Shown here one piece after another: positions 25,666 to 34,037 of a stretch of 64,000 bases of DNA. The translations under genes and the position numbers were made by a program. Positions within the stretch are counted from its first letter, which is position 1. Each line of letters starts with the position of its first letter. The DNA is from Herminiimonas arsenicoxydans (GTDB taxonomy: Bacteria > Pseudomonadota > Gammaproteobacteria > Burkholderiales > Burkholderiaceae_D), in the NCBI GenBank assembly GCA_000026125.1, contig CU207211.1, positions 2,914,001 through 2,978,000 on the forward strand, given 5' to 3'. Under the pieces are notes generated by a model. The model was given only the letters and a program-made list of their open reading frames with translations. It made no database searches and was not told where the DNA came from.

Positions 25666-26067
25666 TTACTTGACGACAGGCAGACCTTGCGATTGCCAGG
25701 CATCCAGCCCACCGAGTAAACTGGCGGCGTTGGCGTAGCCGGCCTTCTTCAGTTGTGCGGTTGCTTTGACCGATTGCAAGCCCTTGGTGCACACCACAAT
25801 CACCGGCCGCTCCTTGAATTTTTCCAGCTCGCTGACGCGGGTTTTCAATTCCTTCAATGGAATGTTTTTCGCATCGCGGATATGGCCGAGCGCAAAATCA
25901 GCAGCATTTCGGACGTCGAGAATCAGAACTTTTCCCTGATTGATGATCTGTGTTGCCTGCAAGGCAGTCACTTTTGCACCGGTACGTTGCAAGGTATGCA
26001 CGATCAGTGCGCCGCCGGATACCAGCACGATGCCGATAAGGAAAATGTTATCAATGATGAATTTCAC
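25666..26067 (-). CDS. Membrane-anchored rhodanese-like protein (YibN-type)
   Basis: A 133-residue protein with an N-terminal membrane helix (IFLIGIVLVSGGALIV) and a single rhodanese domain. The domain contains VLILDVRNAADFALGHIRDA and the active-site Cys in VVCTKGLQS. E. coli YibN has the same layout and the same place before grxC and secB. A sulfur-transfer or redox role is likely; the substrate is unknown. It is divergent from gpmA. Confidence 0.92.
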   Translation of the reverse strand: MKFIIDNIFLIGIVLVSGGALIVHTLQRTGAKVTALQATQIINQGKVLILDVRNAADFALGHIRDAKNIPLKELKTRVSELEKFKERPVIVVCTKGLQSVKATAQLKKAGYANAASLLGGLDAWQSQGLPVVK

Positions 26068-26173
26068 GGTGATCCAATTAGTTGAAAGAGTGTTCGCATT
26101 ATAAAATAGAAGACCGAATACAATTCGGATTCGGCATTTTGCATCAAAAAACCATTACTTACCTATCTGACTC

Positions 26174-26920
26174 ATGTACAAAATCGTATTGATGCGCCAC
26201 GGCGAGTCCACATGGAACCTCGATAATCGCTTTACCGGCTGGGCCGATGTCGATTTGACTGAAAAAGGTTGTGCTGAAGCAAAGCACGCCGGCAAATTGC
26301 TGCGCGATGCAGGATTTACCTTCGACCTGGCTTATTCATCCGTGCTGAAACGCGCCATCCGCACCATGTGGATCACGCTGGACGAAATGGATCTGATGTG
26401 GATACCCGTCGTCTGCGACTGGCACCTGAACGAACGCCATTACGGCGCGCTGCAGGGCATGAACAAGGCTGAAACCGCCAGCAAATACGGCGCCGACCAA
26501 GTCTTGCAATGGCGTCGTAGCTACGACACCCCTCCCAAACTGCTGGCTGAGGACGATCCGCGCACCATGTACAAGGATCCGCGCTATGCCACCCTGAAGC
26601 GTGAAGAAATTCCGCTTGGCGAATGCCTGAAAGACACGCTGCTGCGTGTGGAACCGTACTGGAACGACACCATCGTGCCATCCATACGGGCCGGCAGGCA
26701 GATCATCATCTCGGCGCACGGCAACAGCCTGCGCGCCCTGATCAAGATACTCGACGACATCAGCGATCAGGATATTGTTTCGCTGAGCATCCCGAACGGC
26801 CGCCCTATCGTGTATGAACTGGATGACAATCTGAAACCCATCCGTCATTACTACCTGGGTGATCAGGAATCGCTGGCAGCAGCCGTCCAGGCGGCCGCCA
26901 GCCACGGACCAGTGCCATAA
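26174..26920 (+). CDS. gpmA: 2,3-bisphosphoglycerate-dependent phosphoglycerate mutase
   Basis: GpmA interconverts 3- and 2-phosphoglycerate in glycolysis. The 248-residue protein begins with the phosphohistidine motif [10 protein letters not shown] and has [21 protein letters not shown] and the second catalytic His in [12 protein letters not shown], all standard for the cofactor-dependent enzyme. It is followed after 5 bases by the envC-like gene. Confidence 0.98.
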   Translation: MYKIVLMRHGESTWNLDNRFTGWADVDLTEKGCAEAKHAGKLLRDAGFTFDLAYSSVLKRAIRTMWITLDEMDLMWIPVVCDWHLNERHYGALQGMNKAETASKYGADQVLQWRRSYDTPPKLLAEDDPRTMYKDPRYATLKREEIPLGECLKDTLLRVEPYWNDTIVPSIRAGRQIIISAHGNSLRALIKILDDISDQDIVSLSIPNGRPIVYELDDNLKPIRHYYLGDQESLAAAVQAAASHGPVP

Positions 26921-26925
26921 ACTCC

Positions 26926-28371
26926 GTGCAGCGTCCATTTCCATCACCCATCAAACGCAATACGCGCATCTTCGCCTGGCTACGCAAGCAACCCTGGCCG
27001 ACGATGCGCATCATGAGCTCAATCATCGTGCTGGCGTTGCTGACCGGCGTGCCGCTACAGGCGCAGGCGCAAAAAGTCACCGATCGCAGCAAGCAAAAGA
27101 AAATCGCTGAAAGCGAGCGCGCCGATCTGCGGCAAAAACTGACGACGCTCAAACGCAGCATAGACAAGACGGAAACCGCAAAAAGCTCTGCCGCCAGCGC
27201 ACTTGCCAAGTCGGAAGAAGCGATCTCGGATGCGCAACGCAATTTGCGGGATCTCGCCGAAGAACAGCAGCAAACCCAGGCCAGACTGAACGAGTTATCG
27301 CAGCAACAGGCCGCACTGCAAAAAATTGTCGAGGCGCAGCAAAGCCAGCTCGCCAGGTTGTTACGCGAACAATATGTCGCCGGCAATGAAGATCGCATCA
27401 AGCTGCTGCTCTCCGGCGACAATCCGAATCGCATCAATCGCGAACTGCAATACATGGGCTACATCTCGCGCGCGCAGGCAGCGCTGATCGAAGCGCTGCG
27501 CACCAATCTGGCAAAGATCGAAGACAATCAGGCAGCCGTGCAAAACACCAAGGAAGAGCTGGATGAAATCGCCGCCGAAGCGCGCGACCAGCACGCCATC
27601 CTGCAAAAGGAAAAAGCCCAGCGCGCCACGCTGTTGGCGCAACTATCGAACAAGCTGGTCGCGCAGCGCAAGGAAGCCGGCAACATCGAGCGCGACGAAC
27701 AACGGCTCGCCAGCCTGGTGGACAAGCTGGCAGTGTTGATTCAGGAGCAACGCAAGGCGGAGGCTGCGGCGGCAGAAAAACGCCGCCAGGAACGTGCAGC
27801 GCGGGCGCGCGAAGAACGTGAAAAACGTCTGGCGCAGGCAAAAAAACGTGGCGCGCCGGACGAGCAGGCGTCGAGCGGGAAAATTAGCAACCCGAATGCG
27901 ATCGAAGACGACGAACCGCCGTCCAAAACCCTGGCCAGAAATGAACTCACCCCCGACGCCAGTGTCCAGGATGGTGCCTTCGCGGCATTGCGCGGACGCT
28001 TGCGGTTGCCGATACGCGGCGACCTGATTGCCAAATTCGGCAGCAAACGCGGTGACGGGCCAAGCTGGAAAGGCTTGTTCATACGCGCAAACGAAGGCAC
28101 GGAAGTCAAGGCCATTGCCGCCGGCCGGGTTATCTTTGCCGAATGGCTGCGCGGCTTCGGCAATCTGATCATCGTCGATCACGGCAGCCAGTACATGACT
28201 ATTTACGGCAATAATCAATCCGTATTGAAACATGCCGGCGACGCCGTCAAAGCAGGCGACGTCATTGCCAGCACAGGTAATAGCGGCGGCAATGAACAAT
28301 CAGGTTTATACTTTGAAATGCGGCACCAAGGTCGCGCGTTTGACCCACTCGGTTGGGTAACTATTAGGTGA
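26926..28371 (+). CDS. envC: Murein hydrolase activator EnvC
   Basis: EnvC activates division amidases in the periplasm. The GTG at 26926 gives 481 residues; an ATG at 27004 would start the signal peptide (MRIMSSIIVLALLTG...AQAQ) more directly and is an equal candidate. A long coiled coil fills about residues 55-290 and contains EEQQQTQARLNELSQQQAAL. The C-terminal LytM domain is degenerate, with WKGLFIR and LYFEMRHQG where an active enzyme has metal-binding His and Asp residues, as in E. coli EnvC. It lies between gpmA and ctpA, as in other proteobacteria. Confidence 0.92.
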   Translation: MQRPFPSPIKRNTRIFAWLRKQPWPTMRIMSSIIVLALLTGVPLQAQAQKVTDRSKQKKIAESERADLRQKLTTLKRSIDKTETAKSSAASALAKSEEAISDAQRNLRDLAEEQQQTQARLNELSQQQAALQKIVEAQQSQLARLLREQYVAGNEDRIKLLLSGDNPNRINRELQYMGYISRAQAALIEALRTNLAKIEDNQAAVQNTKEELDEIAAEARDQHAILQKEKAQRATLLAQLSNKLVAQRKEAGNIERDEQRLASLVDKLAVLIQEQRKAEAAAAEKRRQERAARAREEREKRLAQAKKRGAPDEQASSGKISNPNAIEDDEPPSKTLARNELTPDASVQDGAFAALRGRLRLPIRGDLIAKFGSKRGDGPSWKGLFIRANEGTEVKAIAAGRVIFAEWLRGFGNLIIVDHGSQYMTIYGNNQSVLKHAGDAVKAGDVIASTGNSGGNEQSGLYFEMRHQGRAFDPLGWVTIR

Positions 28372-28373
28372 AC

Positions 28374-29852
28374 ATGGGAACGAAACTCAAGAATATCGGA
28401 TTGATCGGTTTGGGCATGGTTGCCGGCGCGATCGGCATGGGTACGCAACTGGACGCGATAGCGCAGAAAAGTACCGGCAATCCATTGCCGCTCGAGGAAT
28501 TGCGCCAGCTGGCCGATGTGTTCGGCCTCATCAAATCGGATTATGTCGAACCGGTAGAAGACAAGAAACTGCTGACGGAAGCCATTTCCGGCATGGTGTC
28601 GTCGCTCGACCCGCATTCTGCCTACCTTGATAAAAAAGCATTCAAGGAATTGCGTGAAGGCACGCAAGGCAAATTTGTCGGCCTCGGCATCGAAGTCGGG
28701 ATGGAAGACGGCTACGTCAAGGTCATTTCGCCTATCGAGGATTCACCCGCCTATCGCGCCGGCATCAAGGCAGGCGATCTGATCACGCGCCTGGATTCCA
28801 CGCCTGTCAAAGGCATGACGCTGGACGAAGCCGTCAAAAAAATGCGCGGCGAACCAAATACCAAGATCACGCTGACCATTGCGCGCAAGGATGAAGACAA
28901 ACCTGTCGTCATCACGATCACGCGTCAGGAAATCCGCGTGCAAAGCGTGAAGGCGAAAGTGGTGGAGCCGGGCTATGCGTGGTTGCGCGTGGCACAATTC
29001 CAGGAACCTACGGTCGATGACATGGCGAAGAAAATCGCTGCGCTGTACGCTCAGGAACCGAACCTGAAAGGCCTGGTGCTCGATCTGCGCAACGATCCGG
29101 GCGGTGTATTGCCGGGTGCGATCGGCGTCTCGGCTGCCTTCCTGCCGAAAGATGTCGTGATCACCTCGACCAATGGCCAATTGCCGGATTCCAAAGCCAG
29201 CTTCTATGCGCGCCGCGAATTCTATGCCGCGCGTGCGGTCGGCGACCCGCTGGCGAAACTGCCGGATGCCATCAAGAAAATCCCTATGGTGGTGCTGGTC
29301 AATTCCGGTTCCGCATCGGCTTCTGAAATCGTGGCTGGCGCACTGCAGGATTACAAGCGCGCCACCATCATGGGTACGCAAACCTTCGGCAAGGGCTCGG
29401 TGCAAACCATACGTCAGCTGTCTGCCGATACCGCCGTCAAGCTGACCACCGCACGTTATTACACGCCGAACGGCCGTTCGATTCAGGCCAAGGGCATCGT
29501 GCCGGACCTGATGGTGGATGAAACTGCCGACGGCGATGGCTTGAACAGTTTGCGTCTGCGTGAAGCCGATCTGCAAAAGCACCTGACCAACGACAAGGAC
29601 AAGGAAGCAGAAAGCGCTCGCCCCGGCCTCGATGAGCTGGAAGAAGATCAGCGCATCGCCGCGTTGGAGAAAAAACGCAAACCGCTGGAATTCGGCAGCA
29701 AGGATGATTTCCAGCTGACGCAGGCCTTGAATCACTTGAAAGGCTTGCCGGTTGTTCTTTCAAAAGTAAAAGTCGAGGTGAAGAAAGAAGCCGGCATCAA
29801 CCAGCCGAAAACGGAATCAAAAACCGAACCAAAGAACGGCGACAAGAAGTAG
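28374..29852 (+). CDS. ctpA: Carboxy-terminal processing protease (S41 family)
   Basis: A periplasmic serine protease of 492 residues. An N-terminal signal-anchor (GLIGLGMVAGAIGMG) is followed by a PDZ domain (about residues 85-180, with GLGIEVGMEDGYVKVISP). The S41 catalytic core has Ser in NSGSASASE and Lys in TFGKGSVQT. The C-terminus ends in a Lys/Glu-rich tail. I prefer the ATG at 28374; a GTG two codons earlier overlaps the envC stop. The gene pair envC-ctpA is often co-transcribed and both act on the cell wall. Confidence 0.95.
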   Translation: MGTKLKNIGLIGLGMVAGAIGMGTQLDAIAQKSTGNPLPLEELRQLADVFGLIKSDYVEPVEDKKLLTEAISGMVSSLDPHSAYLDKKAFKELREGTQGKFVGLGIEVGMEDGYVKVISPIEDSPAYRAGIKAGDLITRLDSTPVKGMTLDEAVKKMRGEPNTKITLTIARKDEDKPVVITITRQEIRVQSVKAKVVEPGYAWLRVAQFQEPTVDDMAKKIAALYAQEPNLKGLVLDLRNDPGGVLPGAIGVSAAFLPKDVVITSTNGQLPDSKASFYARREFYAARAVGDPLAKLPDAIKKIPMVVLVNSGSASASEIVAGALQDYKRATIMGTQTFGKGSVQTIRQLSADTAVKLTTARYYTPNGRSIQAKGIVPDLMVDETADGDGLNSLRLREADLQKHLTNDKDKEAESARPGLDELEEDQRIAALEKKRKPLEFGSKDDFQLTQALNHLKGLPVVLSKVKVEVKKEAGINQPKTESKTEPKNGDKK

Positions 29853-29866
29853 TCGCAGGCAAACAC

Positions 29867-29894
29867 AAAAAAGCCGCAGCGATGCGGCTTTTTT
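29867..29894. terminator. Rho-independent terminator after ctpA
   Basis: AAAAAAGCCGCA-GCGA-TGCGGCTTTTTT is a perfect stem with T6 on the plus strand. Its symmetry makes it potentially bidirectional. Confidence 0.92.
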
Positions 29895-29965
29895 GATAAA
29901 TGCAGCGCTGTTACCGCACAAAATGCATGACGGATCAAGAATCAAGAATTACGCCCGGATTATTT

Positions 29966-30718
29966 ATGAACGATCAGCAACTACTACGTTATTCACGCCA
30001 TATCCTGCTCGATGAAATCGATATCGAAGGACAGGAAAAACTGTTGGCGGCGCATGCATTGATCATCGGCGCCGGCGGACTGGGTTCGCCGGCAGCGTTT
30101 TATCTCGCTTCTGCCGGCATAGGCACCATCACGCTGGTGGATGACGACACGGTTGATCTCACCAATCTGCAGCGGCAAATTCTGCACACCACGGAACGCG
30201 TCGGCCAGGCCAAGGTTGTATCCGGACAAAAGACGCTGGCAGAAATCAATCCGACCATAGAGATCATCGCATTGCAGGAACGTGTATCCGGCGAACGCCT
30301 TGATGAACTGGTACGCAATGCATCAGTGGTATTGGATTGCTGCGACAACTTCGCAACGCGTCATGCCATCAATCGCGCCTGTGTTGCCAATCGCGTACCC
30401 CTGGTTTCCGGCGCCGCCATCAAGTTCGACGGTCAGGTCAGCGTGTTCGATACACGCAGCGACAAGGCGCCCTGCTATGCCTGTCTGTTCCCGGAAGACC
30501 AGCAGTTTGAAGAAGTCAATTGCGGCACCATGGGCGTGTTCGCTCCGCTGGTCGGCATCATCGGCAGCACGCAGGCAGCGGAAGCATTGAAACTGGTGGC
30601 AGGCATAGGCGCATCGCTGACCGGCCGCCTGCTCCTGCTGGATGCACGCACGATGGAATGGAGCAGTATCAAGATCGCACGCAATGCCAGTTGCAGCGTA
30701 TGCGGGCAGGCACACTAG
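29966..30718 (+). CDS. moeB: MoeB/ThiF-type adenylyltransferase
   Basis: An E1-like enzyme of 250 residues that adenylates the C-terminal Gly-Gly of a sulfur-carrier protein (MoaD or ThiS). It has the ATP-binding GAGGLGSPAAFYLASAG, the RQILHTTERVG segment and two zinc-binding pairs, CYAC and CSVC near the C-terminus. I took the ATG at 29966 (MNDQQLLRYSRH), the conserved start. The rhodanese domain found in some relatives is absent. Whether it serves molybdopterin or thiamine cannot be told, since no partner gene is nearby. Confidence 0.92.
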   Translation: MNDQQLLRYSRHILLDEIDIEGQEKLLAAHALIIGAGGLGSPAAFYLASAGIGTITLVDDDTVDLTNLQRQILHTTERVGQAKVVSGQKTLAEINPTIEIIALQERVSGERLDELVRNASVVLDCCDNFATRHAINRACVANRVPLVSGAAIKFDGQVSVFDTRSDKAPCYACLFPEDQQFEEVNCGTMGVFAPLVGIIGSTQAAEALKLVAGIGASLTGRLLLLDARTMEWSSIKIARNASCSVCGQAH

Positions 30719-30995
30719 CCGGCACGCCACACCTCACGGCACGCAGGCATTCCTCGCGCGCCCTGGCCAAATTGATCAGCGCATCTGGCGCTGCCATTCC
30801 CCGATTGATGACCTGGTAAAACCTTGCCATGCGTTGCAACAACATGCGCTGACGCGCGGAAATATTAACCAGATATGCGGCTGTCGTACCCGACGATTTT
30901 AGTTGCACGGGGACCGTATACGCCCGCGCCAGCACTTCCTCGCTGATCACCATCGCTGCGCTGGCATCCAGCCGATTCGGCGCATTGCCTGTCAA
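30669..30995 (-). pseudogene. Remnant of a PilJ-type (type IV pili chemotaxis transducer N-terminal) domain
   Basis: This 108-codon minus-strand frame, opened by a TTG, contains VNISARQRMLLQRMARFYQV at residues 43-62, which matches the 'VN.-GRQRMLSQRMAKFY' signature of PilJ-type sensor domains. Such domains normally occur as a pair in proteins more than 200 residues long with export or signalling parts. Here no partner repeat, membrane segment or signalling module is present, and the frame runs into the end of moeB. It looks like a decayed fragment. The 492 bases between moeB and the Spy-like gene otherwise hold nothing I recognise. Confidence 0.5.
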
Positions 30996-31210
30996 TGCGC
31001 TTTCGCAATGTCCCTCACACCTTCCGCAGTTCCGCCTGCGTCACAGCGGACCGTAGCGCTAGCCAAACTGATGCGCGCTCATGCGCCAACCATGCGTGCC
31101 CCGTCCTTTACATAACTTTACCGCTCGCATGCGGTATCTCAACAGAGCGCACCTACAGTAACAACATGCCTGCACAAGTAGCAGGCGCCAACCGAGACAA
31201 AGGAGTTTCA

Positions 31211-31840
31211 ATGAACAAGTACACCACACCATCCGTATCGTCGCCGGCTTCCGGCTCGCGCAGCCGTCGCCTGTTGATGGCAGGAGCAAGCGCCGTCATC
31301 GTCGGTGCCATCTCGCTGGCCGGCGTCAGCTACGCTGCCGACAATCAGGCTGCACCGGCCAAGGTCGAGAAGCATGAGCGGCACGGCGGCAAACACGGAA
31401 AGATGAATCCGGAACATGCGGAAAAACGTTTCGACCGCATGCTGCATCGCCTGGTGCCGGATGCCACCACGGAACAGAAAGCCAGGTTGAGCGTCATCGC
31501 CAAATCCGCTTTCGCCGACCTGCAACCCTTGCGCCAGCAAGGCCGCGACCTGCATGCACAACGCAGCAAGCTACTGTCAGCCGCCACCATCGATCGCAGC
31601 GCGCTTGAACAACTGCGCCAGACCGAGCAGAAACTGGCCGACCAGCGTTCACGCCGGGTGACACAGGCTTTTGCCGATGCTGCAGAAGTATTGACGCCAG
31701 CGCAGCGTGTCAAGGCAGTGGAAGCCATGCAGAAACATAAACGTGGTTTTGGTCACGGTTTCGGCCACGGCCCACGCTCGCATCATGGTCATGAGCACAA
31801 GCCGGCAGCCGAAGCAGCAAAAGCCCAAGCTAAGCAGTAA
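31211..31840 (+). CDS. Spy/CpxP-like periplasmic protein with His-rich tail
   Basis: A 209-residue exported protein: AAAGGAG precedes the ATG, and a twin-Arg-containing N-region (SRSRRLLMAG) leads to a hydrophobic segment ending at SYAAD. The mature part is helical and carries an LTxxQ-like motif in VLTPAQRVKAVEAM, as in Spy/CpxP stress proteins that bind unfolded or metal-stressed substrates. The C-terminus (about residues 175-200) is rich in His, Gly and Lys (GFGHGFGHGPRSHHGHEHK). It lies just before an OmpR-type two-component pair, which may control it. Confidence 0.78.
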   Translation: MNKYTTPSVSSPASGSRSRRLLMAGASAVIVGAISLAGVSYAADNQAAPAKVEKHERHGGKHGKMNPEHAEKRFDRMLHRLVPDATTEQKARLSVIAKSAFADLQPLRQQGRDLHAQRSKLLSAATIDRSALEQLRQTEQKLADQRSRRVTQAFADAAEVLTPAQRVKAVEAMQKHKRGFGHGFGHGPRSHHGHEHKPAAEAAKAQAKQ

Positions 31841-31855
31841 GACATTCTGCCGCCG

Positions 31856-31896
31856 CAGCGTTTGCAGTGATACACCTGGTATCGCGGCAAACGCTG
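31856..31896 (+). other. Long stem-loop after the Spy-like gene
   Basis: CAGCGTTTGC (31856-31865) pairs with GCAAACGCTG (31887-31896), and an inner GATAC-ACCTG-GTATC extends the stem. No T-run follows; it may end or attenuate transcription into the regulator gene 120 bases on. Confidence 0.5.
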
Positions 31897-32015
31897 TCCT
31901 CGGCAGTGTGCTGCAAGTTCGCCTGCATTTCTGCTGTCACCCTGCAATGTGATCCGGAGCAGCGTTTCACCGGGCCCTTGTCGTTTTGCCTGCGAAATGG
32001 AATTACACTAGACAG

Positions 32016-32735
32016 ATGAACCAACGCCTACTCATGATCGAAGACGACCAGCGCCTTGCAGCGATGGTCGCCACCTATCTTGGCCAGAACGGCTTCGATG
32101 TGCAGCACAGCGCCACCGCCGCTGAGGGGCTGCAGCAGTTGCAGCACGCGAGCGCGGGCGAATCTTTCGCCATCGTCCTGCTGGACCTGATGCTGCCGGA
32201 TGCAGACGGGCTCGATGTCTGTCGCCAGATACGCGCATTTCCGGCACCGCTGAATACCCTGCCCATCGTCATGCTGACTGCCAAGGGTGACCCCATGGAT
32301 CGCGTGGTCGGGCTTGAACTCGGCGCCGACGATTACATTCCAAAACCGTTTGAACCGCGCGAATTGCTGGCACGTTTGCGCGCCGTGCTGCGACGCCAGC
32401 ACACCACACCAGCTACCGACGGACACGTGCTGCGCTTCGGCCGGCTCGAAATCGACCTGGATGCACGCATGATTCGCCTCGACGATCAGGACAAGCCGGT
32501 CACGTCCTATCAATTCAATCTGTTGGCGGCCATGGCCGAACGCGCCGGGCGCGTACTGTCGCGCGAACAACTGATGGATGCCGTCAAGGGCGAACCGCTG
32601 GAAGCCTTCGATCGTTCCATCGATGTGCACATCGGCCGTCTGCGCGCCGCCATCGAAGACGATCCCAAACAACCCAAACGCATCATCACCGTACGCGGTG
32701 CCGGCTACGTATTTGCAAAGGCGCAGGATGTCTGA
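32016..32735 (+). CDS. OmpR/PhoB-family response regulator
   Basis: A 239-residue transcription regulator. The receiver domain has the acidic pocket IEDD, the phospho-acceptor Asp in LLDLMLPDADG and the Lys in PKPFEPREL (about residues 1-122). The C-terminal winged helix contains DAVKGEPLEAFDRSIDVHIG and RGAGYVFA. The ATG at 32016 is the conserved start. It overlaps the kinase gene by 8 bases. The Spy-like gene upstream suggests an envelope-stress circuit of the CpxR/RstA kind, though the signal is unknown. Confidence 0.92.
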   Translation: MNQRLLMIEDDQRLAAMVATYLGQNGFDVQHSATAAEGLQQLQHASAGESFAIVLLDLMLPDADGLDVCRQIRAFPAPLNTLPIVMLTAKGDPMDRVVGLELGADDYIPKPFEPRELLARLRAVLRRQHTTPATDGHVLRFGRLEIDLDARMIRLDDQDKPVTSYQFNLLAAMAERAGRVLSREQLMDAVKGEPLEAFDRSIDVHIGRLRAAIEDDPKQPKRIITVRGAGYVFAKAQDV

Positions 32736-34014
32736 ATCAAGCACGCGCGGACGTTTCAGCTGGTCGCACCGTTTATATATCCGCATTTATCTGGCGATGC
32801 TGATCAGCCTCACCATCGCCGGCCTGCTGTTCGCCGCCGCATGGCGCATCAATGCCGATTCGCGGCAGATCGGCCCCAGCCTGGAATCGTTTGCCGCCAT
32901 TGCCTCCGATGTCCTGCCTCCTCCCGAAGCCAGCAACGAAGAACAGCAGCAGGCGCTTACGCGCTGGCAATCGCGCATGCGCGCCGACCTGGCGCTGTAT
33001 TCAGCCAAGCGCGAAAAAATCGCTGCCGCCGGACGTGAGCTGCCGCCGCTGGATGCCGCGCAAACCGTCAGCGGCTGGATGGGCGGCGGGCCGCCGGTAT
33101 TCGCCGTCAAACTGCCGGACGATCGCTGGCTGGTCGGCCAGCATCCGGGGCGGCGCAAACCGCCCTTCAGTTTTTTCACCACGCTGCTCCTGATCGGGCT
33201 GGCGATAGGCATAGGTTCATATCCTATCGTGCGTCGTCTGACGCGCCGGCTGGAGCGCCTGCAAACCAGTGTCGAAGCGCTGGGGGCCGGGCAATTGTCG
33301 ACACGCATTGCGGTAGAAGGACAGGATGAAGTAGGTCGTCTGGCAAGCAGCTTCAATCGCTCGGCGGCACGCATAGAAGCGCTGGTCGATGCGCAGAAGG
33401 CCTTGCTGGCGAACGCCTCGCATGAATTGCGCTCGCCGCTGGCGCGCATACGCATGGCGATTGAATTGATGGGTCCGGCAGCACAGCCGGAAATCCGCAG
33501 TGAACTGAAGCGCAACATCGGCGAGCTGGATCAATTGATCGATGAGATTTTACTGGCCAGCCGGCTCGATGCTACCGCTGACGCTACACAGACATTTGAA
33601 ACAATAGATCTGACTGCACTGCTCGCGGAAGAATGCGCGCGCATCGGCGCGCAACTGGATGCACAGGCCATCGAGTTGTCCGGCGATGCACGGCTGCTGC
33701 GCCGCCTGGTGCGCAATCTGCTGGAAAATGCCAGGCGCTACGGCAATGACACGCCGATTACCGTGACCCTGGCGGCTGCACCGGGCAACACTGTCCTGTT
33801 GCAGGTGTGCGATGGCGGTCCCGGCGTGCCGGTGGCAGAACGGGAAAATATTTTCGAACCCTTTTATCGCGTGGCGGGCGCCAGCGAACGCGAAGGCGGG
33901 GTCGGTCTCGGCTTGAGCCTGGTGCGGCAAATCGCGCGCCGGCATGGCGGCGACGTCGTATATGTCGCACGCGATGAACCGGGCAGCTGCTTCAGGGTCA
34001 CATTGCCGGCATAA
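32728..34014 (+). CDS. Sensor histidine kinase, partner of the upstream response regulator
   Basis: A 428-residue inner-membrane kinase. Membrane segments lie near residues 20-40 and 148-170 and bracket a periplasmic domain of about 110 residues. A HAMP linker follows, then HisKA with NASHELRSPLARI (the phospho-acceptor His) and HATPase_c with NLLENARRYG, GDGG-type PGVP and GVGLGLSLVRQI. The ATG overlaps the regulator stop by 8 bases, so the two proteins are translationally coupled. The stimulus is not evident. Confidence 0.92.
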   Translation: MSESSTRGRFSWSHRLYIRIYLAMLISLTIAGLLFAAAWRINADSRQIGPSLESFAAIASDVLPPPEASNEEQQQALTRWQSRMRADLALYSAKREKIAAAGRELPPLDAAQTVSGWMGGGPPVFAVKLPDDRWLVGQHPGRRKPPFSFFTTLLLIGLAIGIGSYPIVRRLTRRLERLQTSVEALGAGQLSTRIAVEGQDEVGRLASSFNRSAARIEALVDAQKALLANASHELRSPLARIRMAIELMGPAAQPEIRSELKRNIGELDQLIDEILLASRLDATADATQTFETIDLTALLAEECARIGAQLDAQAIELSGDARLLRRLVRNLLENARRYGNDTPITVTLAAAPGNTVLLQVCDGGPGVPVAERENIFEPFYRVAGASEREGGVGLGLSLVRQIARRHGGDVVYVARDEPGSCFRVTLPA

Positions 34015-34037
34015 GGTTTAGTCGGCGTGTGTTGGTC

